DNA from: Brachionus manjavacas
Lineage: Eukaryota > Rotifera > Eurotatoria > Ploima > Brachionidae
DNA length: 64,000 nucleotides
NCBI GenBank assembly: GCA_019054805.1
Contig: JAHQIY010000016.1
Location: 1,922,001-1,986,000, forward strand
Reading direction: 5' to 3'
Shown here: positions 21,301 to 31,351 of the stretch, piece after piece
Layout: each line of letters starts with the position of its first letter
Position numbering within the stretch: the first letter of the stretch is position 1
Made by a program: the position numbers and the translations under genes
The notes under the pieces: model-generated
Database searches by the model: none
What the model was told of the DNA's origin: nothing
Seen by the model: only the letters and a program-made list of their open reading frames with translations

Positions 21301-22075
21301 TGATGGTAATGCTGATGATGATGAAGATGAGCAAGAGTTTAGAAGTGGCGAACGCAATGACAATGTGGACGACGACGGCGAGGACTATGCGGCCGAGAAC
21401 GACGAGCCAAACAGGCATGATAGCTTGACTGGTTCGGCGAGTGATGCAGACGATGCAGCAGGCACGATTAGAATTGTGCCCGCCAAAAAAGAGACCGTGT
21501 GCAAAGAAGACGACGAGTTCATGAAAGCGTTCGAATCGATGGTCACCGAAACGATTGCTCAACGAACCAAAGAAACCATCAAAATGCCCACTGTTGACAT
21601 ATCGGTGCCAATGTGTGCTCGCAAGCCAAAGATTGCACAAGTCCAAGACGTCAACGAGCTGCCCGGTTTGTCCGTGCTCAAAGAAAAACAGCCGAGCAGT
21701 ACCGAGGCAGAGGCAGAGGCGGAGGCGAGAAAAGAAGCGTTCAGTTTTGTTCTCATGCTAAAAAAAGGCAACAAGACTCAGTATCAAAATATGCAGGTGC
21801 CAGTGACCAGTGAGTTTGCCACACAGTTCAAGGCCAAAGAACAACTGGAAAAGGCAGAGAAAGAAAAGCTCAAACAATTGACTTTGAACATAAACGAGCG
21901 GATCGAACAAGAGGAATTTCAAGAATTGGTTCAACAACAAAGCACTCAAAAACAGTCGATGCTTGGCAACACAAATCGAGATCGATTTAAATACAATCAT
22001 CCGAAAGGTGCACCTGATGCCGATCAAATATTCGGAACTAGTAGTCAGCGCACTTATCGCGGCTACACTAAATAG
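18350..22075 (+). CDS. UPF2: UPF2, nonsense-mediated mRNA decay factor
   Basis: Single exon, 1241 residues, close to animal UPF2 length. It holds three MIF4G (HEAT-like) regions: residues about 40-290 (LNKDMKQLNLSKYLSEVAAAF), about 476-660 (SRELIDKAAKDYC, KVNRKRLTRALF) and about 680-900 (LHEYVKKILYKELNK, RQMRKLNWHDE). An acidic stretch of about 958-1040 is partly encoded by a GAT/GGT/GCT repeat and includes a DGDGDANANADGGDADGDG run. The UPF1-binding end is about 1129-1190 (FVLMLKKGNKTQYQNMQVPV, INERIEQEEFQ). UPF2 bridges UPF1 to UPF3 and the exon-junction complex in the cytoplasm, stimulating decay of mRNAs with premature stops. The second acidic stretch at about 425-470 (EIEKIEKEIEELEIDE) precedes MIF4G-2. 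No intron is needed, unlike the neighbouring VPS13. Poly-A signal candidate at 22276-22281. Coding sequence is far richer in G+C than its flanks. Confidence 0.96.
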   Translation: MEDETNSDNQTEQEVASLNQYIQEKEDRLRFKQDLRQKNQNVEGLRLDDAVLKRLDSSIKKVTSFIKKLKTVTESQKDSLNKDMKQLNLSKYLSEVAAAFLEAKLKMNDVQCALILCSQMHQSYADFSNIFFEQWQKVLNLKKDGKIQNPSKLRVDLRFFADLISIGVLPEKECLSLLGNQLTILTTCDKDHSHISIVSSFCKHCGEDFADLVPLKYEKLSQKHHIQIPRSTIYSNDRQKAVKCLFKEYFMAVSKHLVTEHKEMQRIEAQNMRIYQTKGELHSDKKEKYEQAFSAYRKLSENSEVLADLLGEQMPHLPKDQNSKKEDGMLNVDVYTPTKGEDFDANSSPWEDEETRQFYESLPHIKSLIPEILYKETASALATNAAPGASAKSVAEAKAKADQDVSGAHESTGGMVDMSVEIEKIEKEIEELEIDERGLASGEEEASGGELGQDEEQDEANKESQVQEKSVSNANMKALMDSFINQLPNCVSRELIDKAAKDYCLNLNSKVNRKRLTRALFEVQRTRLDLLPFYARFVATLSPVMAEIATDLATLLLNDFRYQVRKKDQINIESKIKVSRYIGELVKFDMLPKSEALNCLKTLLADFRHHNIEMFCNLVEVCGRFLYRNAQTHIKMNLLLEILMRKKQAAMSMDSRYTIMIENAFYYCNPPENKQVEKKAPWPLHEYVKKILYKELNKLCVERILRQMRKLNWHDEQVSSMALECLTSAWNLRYNSIHCLANLVSGLALYYEDIGIHIVDSVIEDIRLGLEINLAKFNQRRVSMVKYLAELYNYRMVESSIIFKTLYTLITFGVSYDLNELISNADTCADPLDNYFRIRLVCTLLDTCGQYFDRGSTKKKLDCYLVYFQRYYMFKKEFGQSVDIARPYDRFDIEFVFTDIISSLRPEFKFANSYEQACEQVHKMEGEIRDSLLKSNPNLVNQYELNANPSDSLTTISEDVVAEQSEDDGDGDANANADGGDADGDGNADDDEDEQEFRSGERNDNVDDDGEDYAAENDEPNRHDSLTGSASDADDAAGTIRIVPAKKETVCKEDDEFMKAFESMVTETIAQRTKETIKMPTVDISVPMCARKPKIAQVQDVNELPGLSVLKEKQPSSTEAEAEAEARKEAFSFVLMLKKGNKTQYQNMQVPVTSEFATQFKAKEQLEKAEKEKLKQLTLNINERIEQEEFQELVQQQSTQKQSMLGNTNRDRFKYNHPKGAPDADQIFGTSSQRTYRGYTK

Positions 22076-22869
22076 ACCGATGCCCTTGATTCAATTGCCA
22101 ATCTGCTACTCAGTGGTCAAAAAGCAAAGTCAAACGAGCTGAGTTTATATTTTATTTTAGGTGGTCACAACACACTTACTTTCATTAACACCGAATATTT
22201 ATTTGTCTAAATTCGGAATTGATTGTCAAAGTATCTATATCTTTATTATATCTTTTTTTTTTCGTTCTATGTTCAAATAAATAAAAAAATTGATTATTGA
22301 ATTTTTTTTTAATTTAAGCTTTTATTTTATTACAATTGTCATCGCGTTGGCCACTTTTAATTTAAGCTTTTAACCTTTAGAAGGGTAGCACAAAAAAATT
22401 TTTTTACTTACATTTTTGTCAATTCTTACATGAGATCGAGAGTAATTTTTAGTAAAATCGTTTAAAATTTTTTTCTAAATATTTAAAAAATTATGATATT
22501 TTTTAAAAATTATCAATTAGATTATTTGAAAAATTAAATTCAATGAAAAACTCTGAAAATGAATTTTTTTTTTTTATTTAAAAAAAAAGCTTTTATAAAA
22601 TTTCTTACTTTTCATTACAAATAAAAATTGTTCGAATTCTAATTCTATTTTAAATTAGATATTCATATCTACTGTTTTGGTAAAGTAAAAATGTCCTGTT
22701 TGTTGGTTTGAAAAAGTCAATTTAGCAAAACATAGTTCGCTGCTAGTTGATTTCTTTTTTAAAATAACTCCGTCTGAAAAATAATCGAATTCATAAACTA
22801 AAAAACATCTAAAAATCATCTATGCTAAAATCATCGCATGTTTCCACTATTTTAACAACAAAATTTGAA
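22076..22869. other. UPF2 3' region and intergenic
   Basis: Contains the UPF2 3' untranslated region with AATAAA at 22276. The rest is AT-rich; no gene seen. Confidence 0.5.
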
Positions 22870-23110
22870 CTAGGAGTAGAAGTCGACAAGATTATTAGCA
22901 TCAATGCTTATTCTTAATTCATCAATAGTTGGATCAACTGAAATATTGAAAATTTCCCCCTCGTTTACATGTTTGAGTTGAAGAACTGGTTCAGAAGAAA
23001 TGTCAGCTTTGGTAACAAGAAAATCAACAGATGATTCAATATTTGTTGATGTTACGTACAATATGTCTCCATTAGAAAAATCTCGTATTAAATCATAATC
23101 TTGTATTGCA
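22870..23110 (-). CDS. orphan ORF or terminal exon, unrecognised
   Basis: The minus strand is open from about 23150 to a stop at 22870 and reads, around the middle, DYDLIRDFSNGDILYV, later KADISSEPVLQLKHVNEGEI and ending NLVDFYS. Composition is less AT-driven than the flanks, with regular alternation of hydrophobic and acidic residues as in beta-rich domains. D-x-I-x-D-F-x-x-G-D resembles the start of C-terminal domains in bacterial RTX-like exported proteins, but that is only a resemblance. No start codon is convincing, and upstream sequence is a small tandem repeat, so it is a fragment, terminal exon or pseudogene. Confidence 0.3.
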
Positions 23111-23157
23111 GATCTGCTATAGTGATGTTGGTTATGAACTGCTTGGTTAATTGTAAA

Positions 23158-23266
23158 TTTTGAGTAACCAATGTCCGGTTAGCCAAAAATTATTTAACCA
23201 AAATTCGGTTAGCCAAAATACTTTAACCAAAAATCGGCTAACCAAAAATCTGGTGAGCCAAAAATT
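23158..23266. repeat. short tandem repeat, GGTTAGCCAAAA / TTAACCAAAA units
   Basis: Alternating CGGTTAGCCAAAA and TTTAACCAAAA units of roughly 30 bases in total repeat about three times with small changes. Confidence 0.6.
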
Positions 23267-23498
23267 AAATTAAAATTTGTATTTGTAAATTTTAGTTTCG
23301 GTTTAAGTTATTAAAATAAATTCTTATTTAATAAAAAAAATAACTCATTAAATGATCAATTGAAAAGGATTCTTCAAGAATAAATTTAAAAAAAAACTAT
23401 AATAAATTGTTTGATTAATTACAAAAAAAATTAAATGAAATTAAAAAAAAAAAATTATTTAATTTGAAAAATAAGAGGAATATGTTCAATTTTATGTG

Positions 23499-24435
23499 CT
23501 AAATAAGTCTATTTTGTCTATTTTGTCTATTTTGTCTATTAAGTTTACTAGTAAACATTATCTTTTCAAAATTTTTTTTTGACAACCGATTTCTTCGGTC
23601 CCAAAGTTGAAAGCCTGCATGTGGGAAAAATCTCTCACTTGGAACACTTGTTGCTGGGATCGCTAAAACAACTGAAGCTAAACTAGATAGTATAGGAAAT
23701 TGGGATTTATTAAACCTCCAGTAATCCAACACATCGATATTACTTCTATCTTTCCTATATTCATTGAGCTCTTTTTTAAAATCAATTGATTCTTCGTCAG
23801 ATGAATTTAATAGTCTTTAAAGTTCAGCTTTTTCTTTAATGAATGGGACTTTATGATTCCCTCTTTTCTAGCACTAGCAATTAGTTCATTAAATCTTTTC
23901 GATTTGAAAAGATCAATAAAAATTTTTTTAGCCTTTTTGATTGTAAAATTACGTTCATTTCGGTTTACGAACTCGAATTCTTTATAAAAAGGGTGTAGGA
24001 AAGTTGATGCTATTAAGAAATCATTTGATTCGAGATCATATATATTACAGTCTATATTCTGGTAAGTGGAAAATTGCGTCAATGTAATTATGAAGTTTTA
24101 AAATACGGTTTAGCATTAAATAAGTAGCTGGGAAGAATGATTAAATGAAGTCACTATAGATCGTGATTTTGACATTATTATGGCCAATTGTTTAAAACTA
24201 AAATTTGGATCATTTTCTTCGAACTCATCTAATTGGCTAGGTTGGAAAGAGTTACAGTTATTCAATACTTTTTTTACAATTAGCTGGAGTACATGTCCCA
24301 TGCAACGGATAGGAAGACAACCAATTTTTTCTTTCATAAGTCTAGATGCTTTAACTACCGTACTATTGTTATCTGTAACAATTCCAAAAACTTTTTCCCT
24401 AATTCCATACTCTCCAAGCTTTTGATTTAAAAAAA
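23499..24435 (-). pseudogene. hAT transposase pseudogene
   Basis: Minus-strand frames read, in order: FGIVTDNNSTVVKA and CLPIRCMGHVLQLIV (catalytic-region motifs of hAT transposases), then NDFLIASTFLHPFYK, then the dimerisation end LDYWR, IPATSVPSERFFPHAG, WDRRNRLSKKNFEKI. The parts lie in different frames, with at least a shift near 23815 and a stop near 24116, so the gene is broken. The N-terminal zinc finger is not seen. The C-terminus runs into three copies of TTTTGTCTA (plus strand), which would encode RQN repeats. No terminal repeats were found. Confidence 0.8.
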
Positions 24436-24822
24436 AATAGAAAAATGCACAGTGGATTTTGAATATACAATTCAGTAAATTTTTTTTTAAATTTTGAACT
24501 GTCTAACAAATAATTAAAAATTTGAAAACTGCTGTTAATTCTGACAAATTTTTAAGCAATCTTCTGGTTATAGCTTTCGCTTCTTTAGTCCATAATAGCT
24601 TCAAATTTTTAACTTTTCTCATTTTTTCTGACGAAAATTTATGATATTTTTGGATTCCTTTTCCTTTACAGAATAATATTGCCAAAAGATTATTAATATC
24701 AGATTAGTAATAAAGGTAAAAAAAGTGCAATTCTATTTTTATTTTGGAAAGTAAAATATGACAAAAATTATTTCTTAACTATTCTAATTGAAGAAAAAAT
24801 GAGTGTTATTTAAAAAAAACTT

Positions 24823-24894
24823 TTCCCACACCGGGAATTGAACCCGGGCCGCCTGCGTGAAAGGCAGGAATCCTAACCACTAGACCATATGGGA
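24823..24894 (-). tRNA. tRNA-Glu (anticodon TTC)
   Basis: The minus strand starts TCCCATATGGTCTAGTGGTT and ends in GGTTCAATTCCCGGTGTGGGA-type T-arm and acceptor sequence. Acceptor TCCCATA pairs with TGTGGGA (one T-G pair). Anticodon loop CTTTCAC gives TTC (plus-strand 24859-24861). A and B boxes are standard. A T run follows on the minus strand (plus-strand A run at 24812-24819), as expected for RNA polymerase III termination. Length is 72 with the discriminator base, no intron. Confidence 0.96.
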
Positions 24895-26019
24895 TTATAT
24901 TAATTTTTCTCTTAATAATAATAATATTTTAATTGAATTGTAATACAAAATAAAACAAAAATATTTTCCAGATTTTAATTTCTGTTTAATTATTTACAGA
25001 GTTGACCAAAAGTCAATAATATTAAAAGTTGTACTTAAATAATGAGATTTTAACGCACGGATTTAAAAAATTCAATAAAAATTAATTTTTAGCATATATT
25101 TAAGTTTTATGACATGTTGTAAATCGAAAAGATGGACTGATCGATATGGCAATTTTCGTTTTCAAATAATTTTTTATCAATCTTTTATCTTATTTAATAA
25201 AAATTTCTACAATTATAATCTTTTATTTAAATTTTATTTTCTTTACAAAATAACAAGCATTTACATTTGCTATTCATCTAGTAGTAGTAGTAGTTTTCTG
25301 CGACAAGTTTAAACCATTGTAGAACAACACAAGTTATATTTTGTTAGCTTGTAGAAGCATTGTTGCTTAAAACAGAGTTTTTTTATAGTCGCTTGTTAAG
25401 TCTTTTGACGCCATTATTTATTGTCTCCTTGAATCACGAGTCCTGACATTTAATAGCAATTTTAATGATGATTTTTAAAATTTAACCATAAACAAGAAAG
25501 TTAAAAAATGTTTAAAAATGAAACATTTTAGAATTCAATTAAGTTAGAATTTTTATTGCTTAGTAATTTTTTTTTTCATAGATACAAGTTTTCAAATCAT
25601 TTGAGTTTAAGAATGGATAAAGTACAGACAAATATAGCTTATATGGACTATAGTTAGCTTCTTTTTTTTTTTTTAAATTTTGTTTTCACATTCAATTTTG
25701 TAACTTCACAAACTGAAACAAAACTCACCAACAGAAAACAGCATCTTGTCCATCTTAAAACATTAACTTTTGCCATATGCTTTTAAGTCTTGTTCCAAGC
25801 TTTTGGTCTGCATCCAGAATAAGTTCAGACACTTTCAATTAAGTTTTTTTTAGAAAATAAAAATTGTAATTTGTCAATTTTCATTTTGATCTGGCGTCTA
25901 AAAAAATATTAGAACTACGAAAGCTCATTTTTTCGATCAAAAACTTCATTTTTCGGATTGTAAAGTGGTCAATTTTTTGGAACGACATTAACTTTAATTT
26001 AAAGAGAAAACATTTGTGG
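24895..26019. other. intergenic, AT-rich
   Basis: No gene recognised. It contains a TAG-triplet run at 25279-25315 and little else of note. Confidence 0.45.
25279..25315 (-). repeat. (CTA)n tail, probable LINE 3' end
   Basis: CTAGTAGTAGTAGTAG followed by TTTTCTGCGACAAG. The LINE at 41961-42603 begins on the plus strand with the same CTAGTAGTAGTAGTAGTT and then CTTGCTGCGA, so this is probably the last bases of a strongly 5'-truncated copy on the minus strand. Confidence 0.4.
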
Positions 26020-27244
26020 AAAAATTGAAATATCAATCAAATACTTCAATAGAATCAAATTACTTACTCTAATATTATTGATCATTTGTACTATAGCCTA
26101 TTTGGTTTTTTCCATTACAAATGCAACCAAGGATGCCAATTGCACATGTGGATGCATCAATGACTTGACTAAAAATAGCACGTTGTGAGCATAAACTTAA
26201 ATGATTTTATAATTATCATTTAAGTTTATGCTTTGATAATGATATTTCAAATAATTAGTGCAAAAAAATTACATTAAATTAAAATAAAATTCTATTTTCT
26301 TTATCTAAATAAAATTTAAAATATTCTAAAAATGAATGATAAAAATTATCTTATCAATCAAAACCAATTTGATTGTTATAATCAAGATTCTAATTTTAGT
26401 TTAGCTCAATTGACTTGTTCTACTGATTATGGCAAAATTTTTAACAGATGTATAACTTACGTAAAATTACTTTGTAACAAAATGTAAATTTACGTAATTT
26501 TATATTTAATTTACGTAATTTACGTAATTTTACGTATATTCTCAAACTATAAATCGTCGGACTTGTTTGGATACTTGTGTAGTTGCTTTAACTCAAATTG
26601 AAGAAAAATATGTTGCAATGGCATTTTCTGGTAAAAGTCATATCCAAATTGATGCCTGGACTAATTATACAACAGAAACAAAAGATCACATATATCAGTT
26701 GTTAGTTGGTCATTCAGAATTTATCAATTGCTTATGAGCTGTAAAAAATGATCATTTAATCAATGGATCCGACGATAAAACGCTGAAATATTGGAAAATT
26801 TCAACACTTGAATGCATTTATACATTCAAAGGTCATACTGGTTCTGTGTCGTGTATAGAAATAATAGCCAAGAAAGAAAAGTTCTTGAGCGGATCATCTG
26901 ACACAACAATAAAAATTTGGAACTTGAAAACAGGAGACTGCTCATAAATTTTCAGTGGACACCGATCTCATATCAATCAAATTCAATTATGTCAAGATGA
27001 AATTTGTTTTCTAAGTTTGTCTTATGATGGGATTTTGAAGCAATGGAGCTTAAAAAGTGGTCAATGTGTGCATACAATGGACGAAAATAAATATGACAGA
27101 ATAAGTGTTTTTACAGTTTTAAAAACTGGAAATTTGGTCACTGGCTCTAGGAATGGTAGAATTAAAATATGGTCAACTAATGAGAACAAAATTGAAAATG
27201 ATGAACAAATCGAAAACAAACTAAAAAAAAAATTTGTAATTTAA
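26020..27244 (+). pseudogene. WD40-repeat protein pseudogene
   Basis: The frame carries at least four WD repeats: LLVGHSEFINCL, LINGSDDKTLKYWKI, FKGHTGSVSCIEI, FLSGSSDTTIKIWNL, FSGHRSHINQI, SYDGILKQWSL and LVTGSRNGRIKIWS. In-frame stops lie at 26735-26737 (TGA) and 26945-26947 (TAA), so it is broken, although the last 75 codons are intact. Upstream, about 26070-26185 is open with a hydrophobic stretch (LLTLILLIICTIAYLVF) and CTCGCIND, and 26340-26450 plus 26555-26640 continue with TCSTDYGKIFNR and TCLDTCVVAL. A roughly 105-bp insert rich in TTACGTAA interrupts these two. The inferred parent was a membrane-anchored or secreted WD protein with a Cys-containing N-terminus. Confidence 0.75.
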
Positions 27245-28247
27245 AAAATTGACTTGAAAAATTGAAACTAAATATCAATTATTTTATTTTTATAAATTTT
27301 CTACAATAAATCTGAATTTTAAAATTTAAAAGAAATCAAATAACATAAAAAATACTAAAATATTTTCAAAATTTTGACTAAACTTTTCAAATTCAAAAAA
27401 TATCAACTTTAAATTCTATTAATTAGTTTTAGTTATAATCGATCTATCTAAAATTTCTAATATCAAAAAGTTTTTCTTTAAAAAAGGACAATTTCTCCTA
27501 TCTAATCGATTTTTGCCCCAGTTTTAGCAACATAATTTCTAAATTTCTAAATCGAAATTAACAAAATTTCATGCTGTTTTTGAATTTTTAGAAATAATTT
27601 TGCTAACAGTTCTTAAAAATTAATTTTAATGCGTATAGTATTTTAGAATAAATAATTATTAATTAAACAAAATAAAATTATTTAGTAAAAATTTAAAAAT
27701 TATGTGTCAAAAAATTTTAGAAAAATTGTTTTTATTAAAAAAATTCTTTATATTTTGAATTTTTTCTAAATTAATTAGATATATATAATTTACTGGCACG
27801 ACTGCTTAGTCATTTTTACAATTATTTTCATAGCTCAACCTTTCACTTGTCATCTATTTTTTCTCATCCCTCACGAACTATTTAGCATCTCTAATATCAT
27901 GTTCGATTTGATCATAAAAAAATAATATCTCTTAAGACAACTTAGCCGTATTTTGCATCCCATGATTTAAAGAAAATAGGTTTTCTTATAAGTGGTTTCT
28001 TTAGTGCATTTAGAAGTATTTGTTTCATATTTTTTCAATTTTTTTTTACATTTATTTTTATTAATTATTTCATTTTTTTAATATTTAAGCAGTTTTTTAG
28101 GTGAGACTTGATGAGCTTTTAGTGTAGTTTTCAAAAAGCAATCCAAAGACAAAATAAAGTTACATTAAGAATTTGATAATTTTTCTTAAAAAATAAAAAC
28201 AAAAAAAAATCATAGGAAAGAATATTGGTTAAACGAAATTGGAGTTT
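27245..28247. other. intergenic, AT-rich
   Basis: Nothing recognised in about 1 kb apart from AT-rich simple sequence. Confidence 0.45.
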
Positions 28248-28903
28248 TTAACTCTTATCCGTCCAAAATTGGGTCAAAAATGACCCAATATTCGGTTATC
28301 GGCCAAAATGGGTCAAAAATGACCCAAGCAAAATTACATTGAATTTTTTCTATAAATTAAAAAACTTTTCATTCAACTTAATTGATTTCGATTGTTAATT
28401 GATTGTCTTTCCCTTTAAAAATAAAAACACCGAAAACTGATATTACTTTAATTGTTTTATTCAGTGTAACTTTTTAAAAAATGAGAAAATACCGATAAAT
28501 TATCTTATTTTTAACTTCGCTAAGTTGATTTAAAACGGCTAGAATAAGCTTATTCCCTGATTAATCAATTAAAATTAACGGTTCATGGCTGGGTCTATAA
28601 AAACTAAGTTATTAATTATATTAGAAGTATTAAAAAAATGAGTTTTTATAATATGAATACATATAACTATTCATCTGAACAGGTAGATGCTGAGGATCAA
28701 GTAAGCGATGACGAGTTTGATTATGTTCAACCTACTCTGCAAGAATTTGTCGACGAGTATGAAAGTGAATCAGAACGTAGTAAAAAATTGGAATTTTTTT
28801 TCGGGTCAAAAATGACCCATTTTGGCCGATAACGTTTTTTTTTCTATTACCCGTTCATCTTTAACTATTACCCGTTCATCTATTTTGAACGGGTAATAGT
28901 TAA
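28248..28903 (+). mobile_element. piggyBac-like non-autonomous element with transposase N-terminus
   Basis: Both borders are TTAA (28248-28251 and 28900-28903), the piggyBac target. Left end CTCTTATCCGTCC and right end GAACGGGTAATAG are imperfect inverted ends. Inside, the palindrome TGGGTCAAAAATGACCCA occurs twice at the left (28270, 28309) and almost once at the right (28803), with CGGTTATCGGCCAAAAT at the left and its near-inverse at the right. A 64-codon frame at 28638-28832 (MSFYNMNTYNYSSEQ..., then DDEFDYVQPTLQEFVDEYES) is acidic, as piggyBac transposase N-termini are, and runs into the right inverted repeat. No catalytic domain is present. Family assignment rests on the TTAA borders and the acidic frame. 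Confidence 0.55.
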
Positions 28904-28905
28904 AG
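28859..28905. repeat. perfect 20-bp inverted repeat, 7-base loop
   Basis: The arm CTTTAACTATTACCCGTTCA at 28859-28878 is repeated exactly in reverse complement at 28886-28905. CTATTACCCGTTCATC also occurs just before the left arm as a direct repeat. This is the right end of the piggyBac-like element and may be two element ends abutting. Confidence 0.85.
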
Positions 28906-29419
28906 AAAAAAACGCGTTTTTTTAACCTTAAATTTTTCAATTAGTTTTACGTAATTTCATTTTTGCATTTTCACTCAATTTTCAATAGGCTCTTCTTGCT
29001 AAAAAAATTGAAACGCGCAATTTGATTGCAATACAGTTTACACAGTTTTTAAGTTTCAAATTTTAATTTAAAAAAATTGCAGTCAAATAGCACATTTAAA
29101 TATTTTAAGAAAAAAGAGCAAATTTAAAATTGATATATTGATAAACCAGCAGGTTCTTTGATGTATTTTGACAAGTCCACTTAACATGAATTTTCATATG
29201 TTTTTACCATCTTTGGTCAAAAATCATGGTAAATTGTTATAAAAAAATATGGTTTATTCGGAACTGTCTCTGAAAGTATGTATATAAATCCTTTATCTTT
29301 ATTATTCCTCTGTTATTCATGTCCAATTTCGAACACTCACTTAAAATTTTGTCTTTAAATTAGTAAAGATGGGCCCTTAACTTCTTAATGGCTAATGGAA
29401 GATCTTAATCTGATTCTTT
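28906..29419. other. intergenic, AT-rich
   Basis: Nothing recognised in this stretch. Confidence 0.4.
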
Positions 29420-30596
29420 TGACTGATCTTTTAATTTTGATGAGTTATAACTAAGTAAATCTATCTTTACTTTTTTGGTAGATATTCTGACTATTGAGCC
29501 AGAATTACCCATATTGTAATTTGATGCATTAAAAACTGTTATTACCTTGCCATCATGTCCGATATCATGTCTTTTTTGTTTGCACTCATGAGATCTAATT
29601 ATTAGGTTTAAGTTGTTTTCTGATTTCTGAAAAGTTTTTTTGTTACATCTGATCCATAGAATTTTCCAATATTTCTTACATTATTAAATTCCAAACCTTT
29701 TTATGTTGATTGCGGATCGCTCCAAAGCATATCAATTACATCTATTAAAAATCGAAATACCAAAGAATCTTTATCTAAAATTGTTTCTCTGCATATGGAA
29801 CCAATTTTAGTCCTGTCGAGTTGTTGAATTTTTTTAAAATTCAATGTGAAATTGATTCCACCATGAACCACAAAGTATCGTTGTTTAGTTATTTTGTTGT
29901 TTACAATTGTGGCAAGTGGAACATTTTTGAAAAGCTTATCAAATTTATTATAAACAACAGAACCATATTTGCCAAAGTATTTAAGAGTGGCAATTTTAAA
30001 ACATGGTTTGTAGTTCATATGGCTGTTTTGAGCTCTGTCTTCATGATTACCTCGGTTAAAAAAAACCCGATTGGGATGCAAAACAAATGAATAAAGCAAT
30101 GCTAAAACAACTTCAATTTGTTTTTCTCCTCTGTCAACCCAGTCACCATTGAAAACAAAATAGTAGTATTTTCATGGAATGTTGAAACGAGTGAGTATGT
30201 TAATCTAGTCGTCAAATGACCATGTAAGTCACCCACCACAATGCATTCATCATTTTCATATAATGAAAACTCACAAATATTTGGCAATTTTTCAAGAAAC
30301 TTGATTGATTCATTGATTATATTCACTGAAATAGGTGCATGTATTAATCTATTGGAACGAAAATCTTAAAGTATTTGTTTGAAATCGCCTTCTTCGAAGT
30401 CTTTTCAAAATTTAAGACCATTATAGTTTGGTTCTATTTCAATTTTTATTTCTTTAGCTTGATTTTCTTCTAAAAAAGTAGCAATAAGTTCAGTTAATTT
30501 TATAGATTCCCGCTCTTCAAGAAATTCCAATTCGTTCAAAATTGTAAAAGCAACGTTCTTATCTTCTTCTATTTTAAAATCATCTTTTTGAGACAT
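29420..30596 (-). pseudogene. PPP-family Ser/Thr phosphatase pseudogene, PPEF/rdgC-like
   Basis: Minus-strand frames carry the PPP metal-site motifs in order: IVVGDLHGH, then (other frame) FNGDWVDRGEKQ, then FFNRGNHEDRAQN, then YFVVHGGI, MLWSDPQ, RNIGKFYGSDVTKK, and in a third frame IIRSHECKQ and VITVFNASNYN. Upstream, 30405-30596 is open and acidic. Disruptions are a TGA near 30405 and a TAA near 30368 in the upstream frame, a shift near 30170, a TAA at 29701, and another shift near 29630. RGNHEDRAQN and RSHECK are closest to the EF-hand phosphatase (PPEF/retinal degeneration C) group. No EF-hands are seen. Introns could explain some shifts but not the in-frame stops, so I call it a pseudogene. 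Confidence 0.75.
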
Positions 30597-30799
30597 TCTT
30601 AAATAACACTAACACAATATAATATTGATATAAAATTTTATTTGAAAATTTGATTTAACTTTATTAGCTTAATTAAATTTTTGTCGTTCATAGAGATTTT
30701 TTATAGAATTAAATTAAAAAGTTTATAATTTGATAATAAAATTTTTATTAATTAAAAGTTGAAAAAACTAGTGTCTTAAAAGAAAACCGAAAAAAGATC

Positions 30800-31351
30800 T
30801 TATGGAATAATGTTTTGGCTTAATCCTAAGAATTTAGCAATGTACTTTAAATTAAGATTCTTCTTGTTCTTCTTATAATCATTTTCATGCTGATAGAACT
30901 TAAACAAATATTCAATTTGAGGAGTAGTAAGCTGACGAAATGATTCAATTGTGTTGGGCAAATCTGGAATTTCGTTATTTTGACCCTTGAAATTTTAAAT
31001 CAGTTTTTAATTTTATAAAAAATAGAAAAATAAAATTACAAATAGCCATTCAAAATTCTGCTGGTTTGTGGTTGAACAAAAACGATTTTCATATCTTATG
31101 ATTGAATTTTTTTCATTAAGCTTTATGTTTTTTTCTAAAGTTGTTTTTAAAGATTCAATTTTTTCCTTAAACTCCTCTTTGGTAACCATGTTATTAATGA
31201 TATGATCAATTTTTTCATTCATTTTGACGGATTCGATCAATATTGGAAATATCTTTTCCATTGAATTTGATGTTTCTTTTAAAGCTTCAGTCAATTTATT
31301 AGTTGAAGCTTTAAAATTTGCGATTTCTAAATTGGGGTCCATCCTTTCCAT
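30800..31351 (-). CDS. small two-exon coiled-coil protein, unrecognised
   Basis: Exon 1 is 31040..31351 and exon 2 is 30800..30985, with a 54-bp GT-AG intron in phase 0 (donor GTAATT, acceptor TTTCAAG); 165 residues. The N-terminal half is helical with heptad-like spacing (TNKLTEALKETSNSMEKIF, KEEFKEKIESLKTTLEKN). The C-terminal half (PDLPNTIESFRQLTTPQIEY, then LFKFYQHENDYKKNKKN and YIAKFLGLS) looks like a compact helical domain. I know no family for it. The clean splice, small intron typical of this genome and intact frame argue for a real gene. It is adjacent to, and on the same strand as, the phosphatase pseudogene. Confidence 0.55.
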
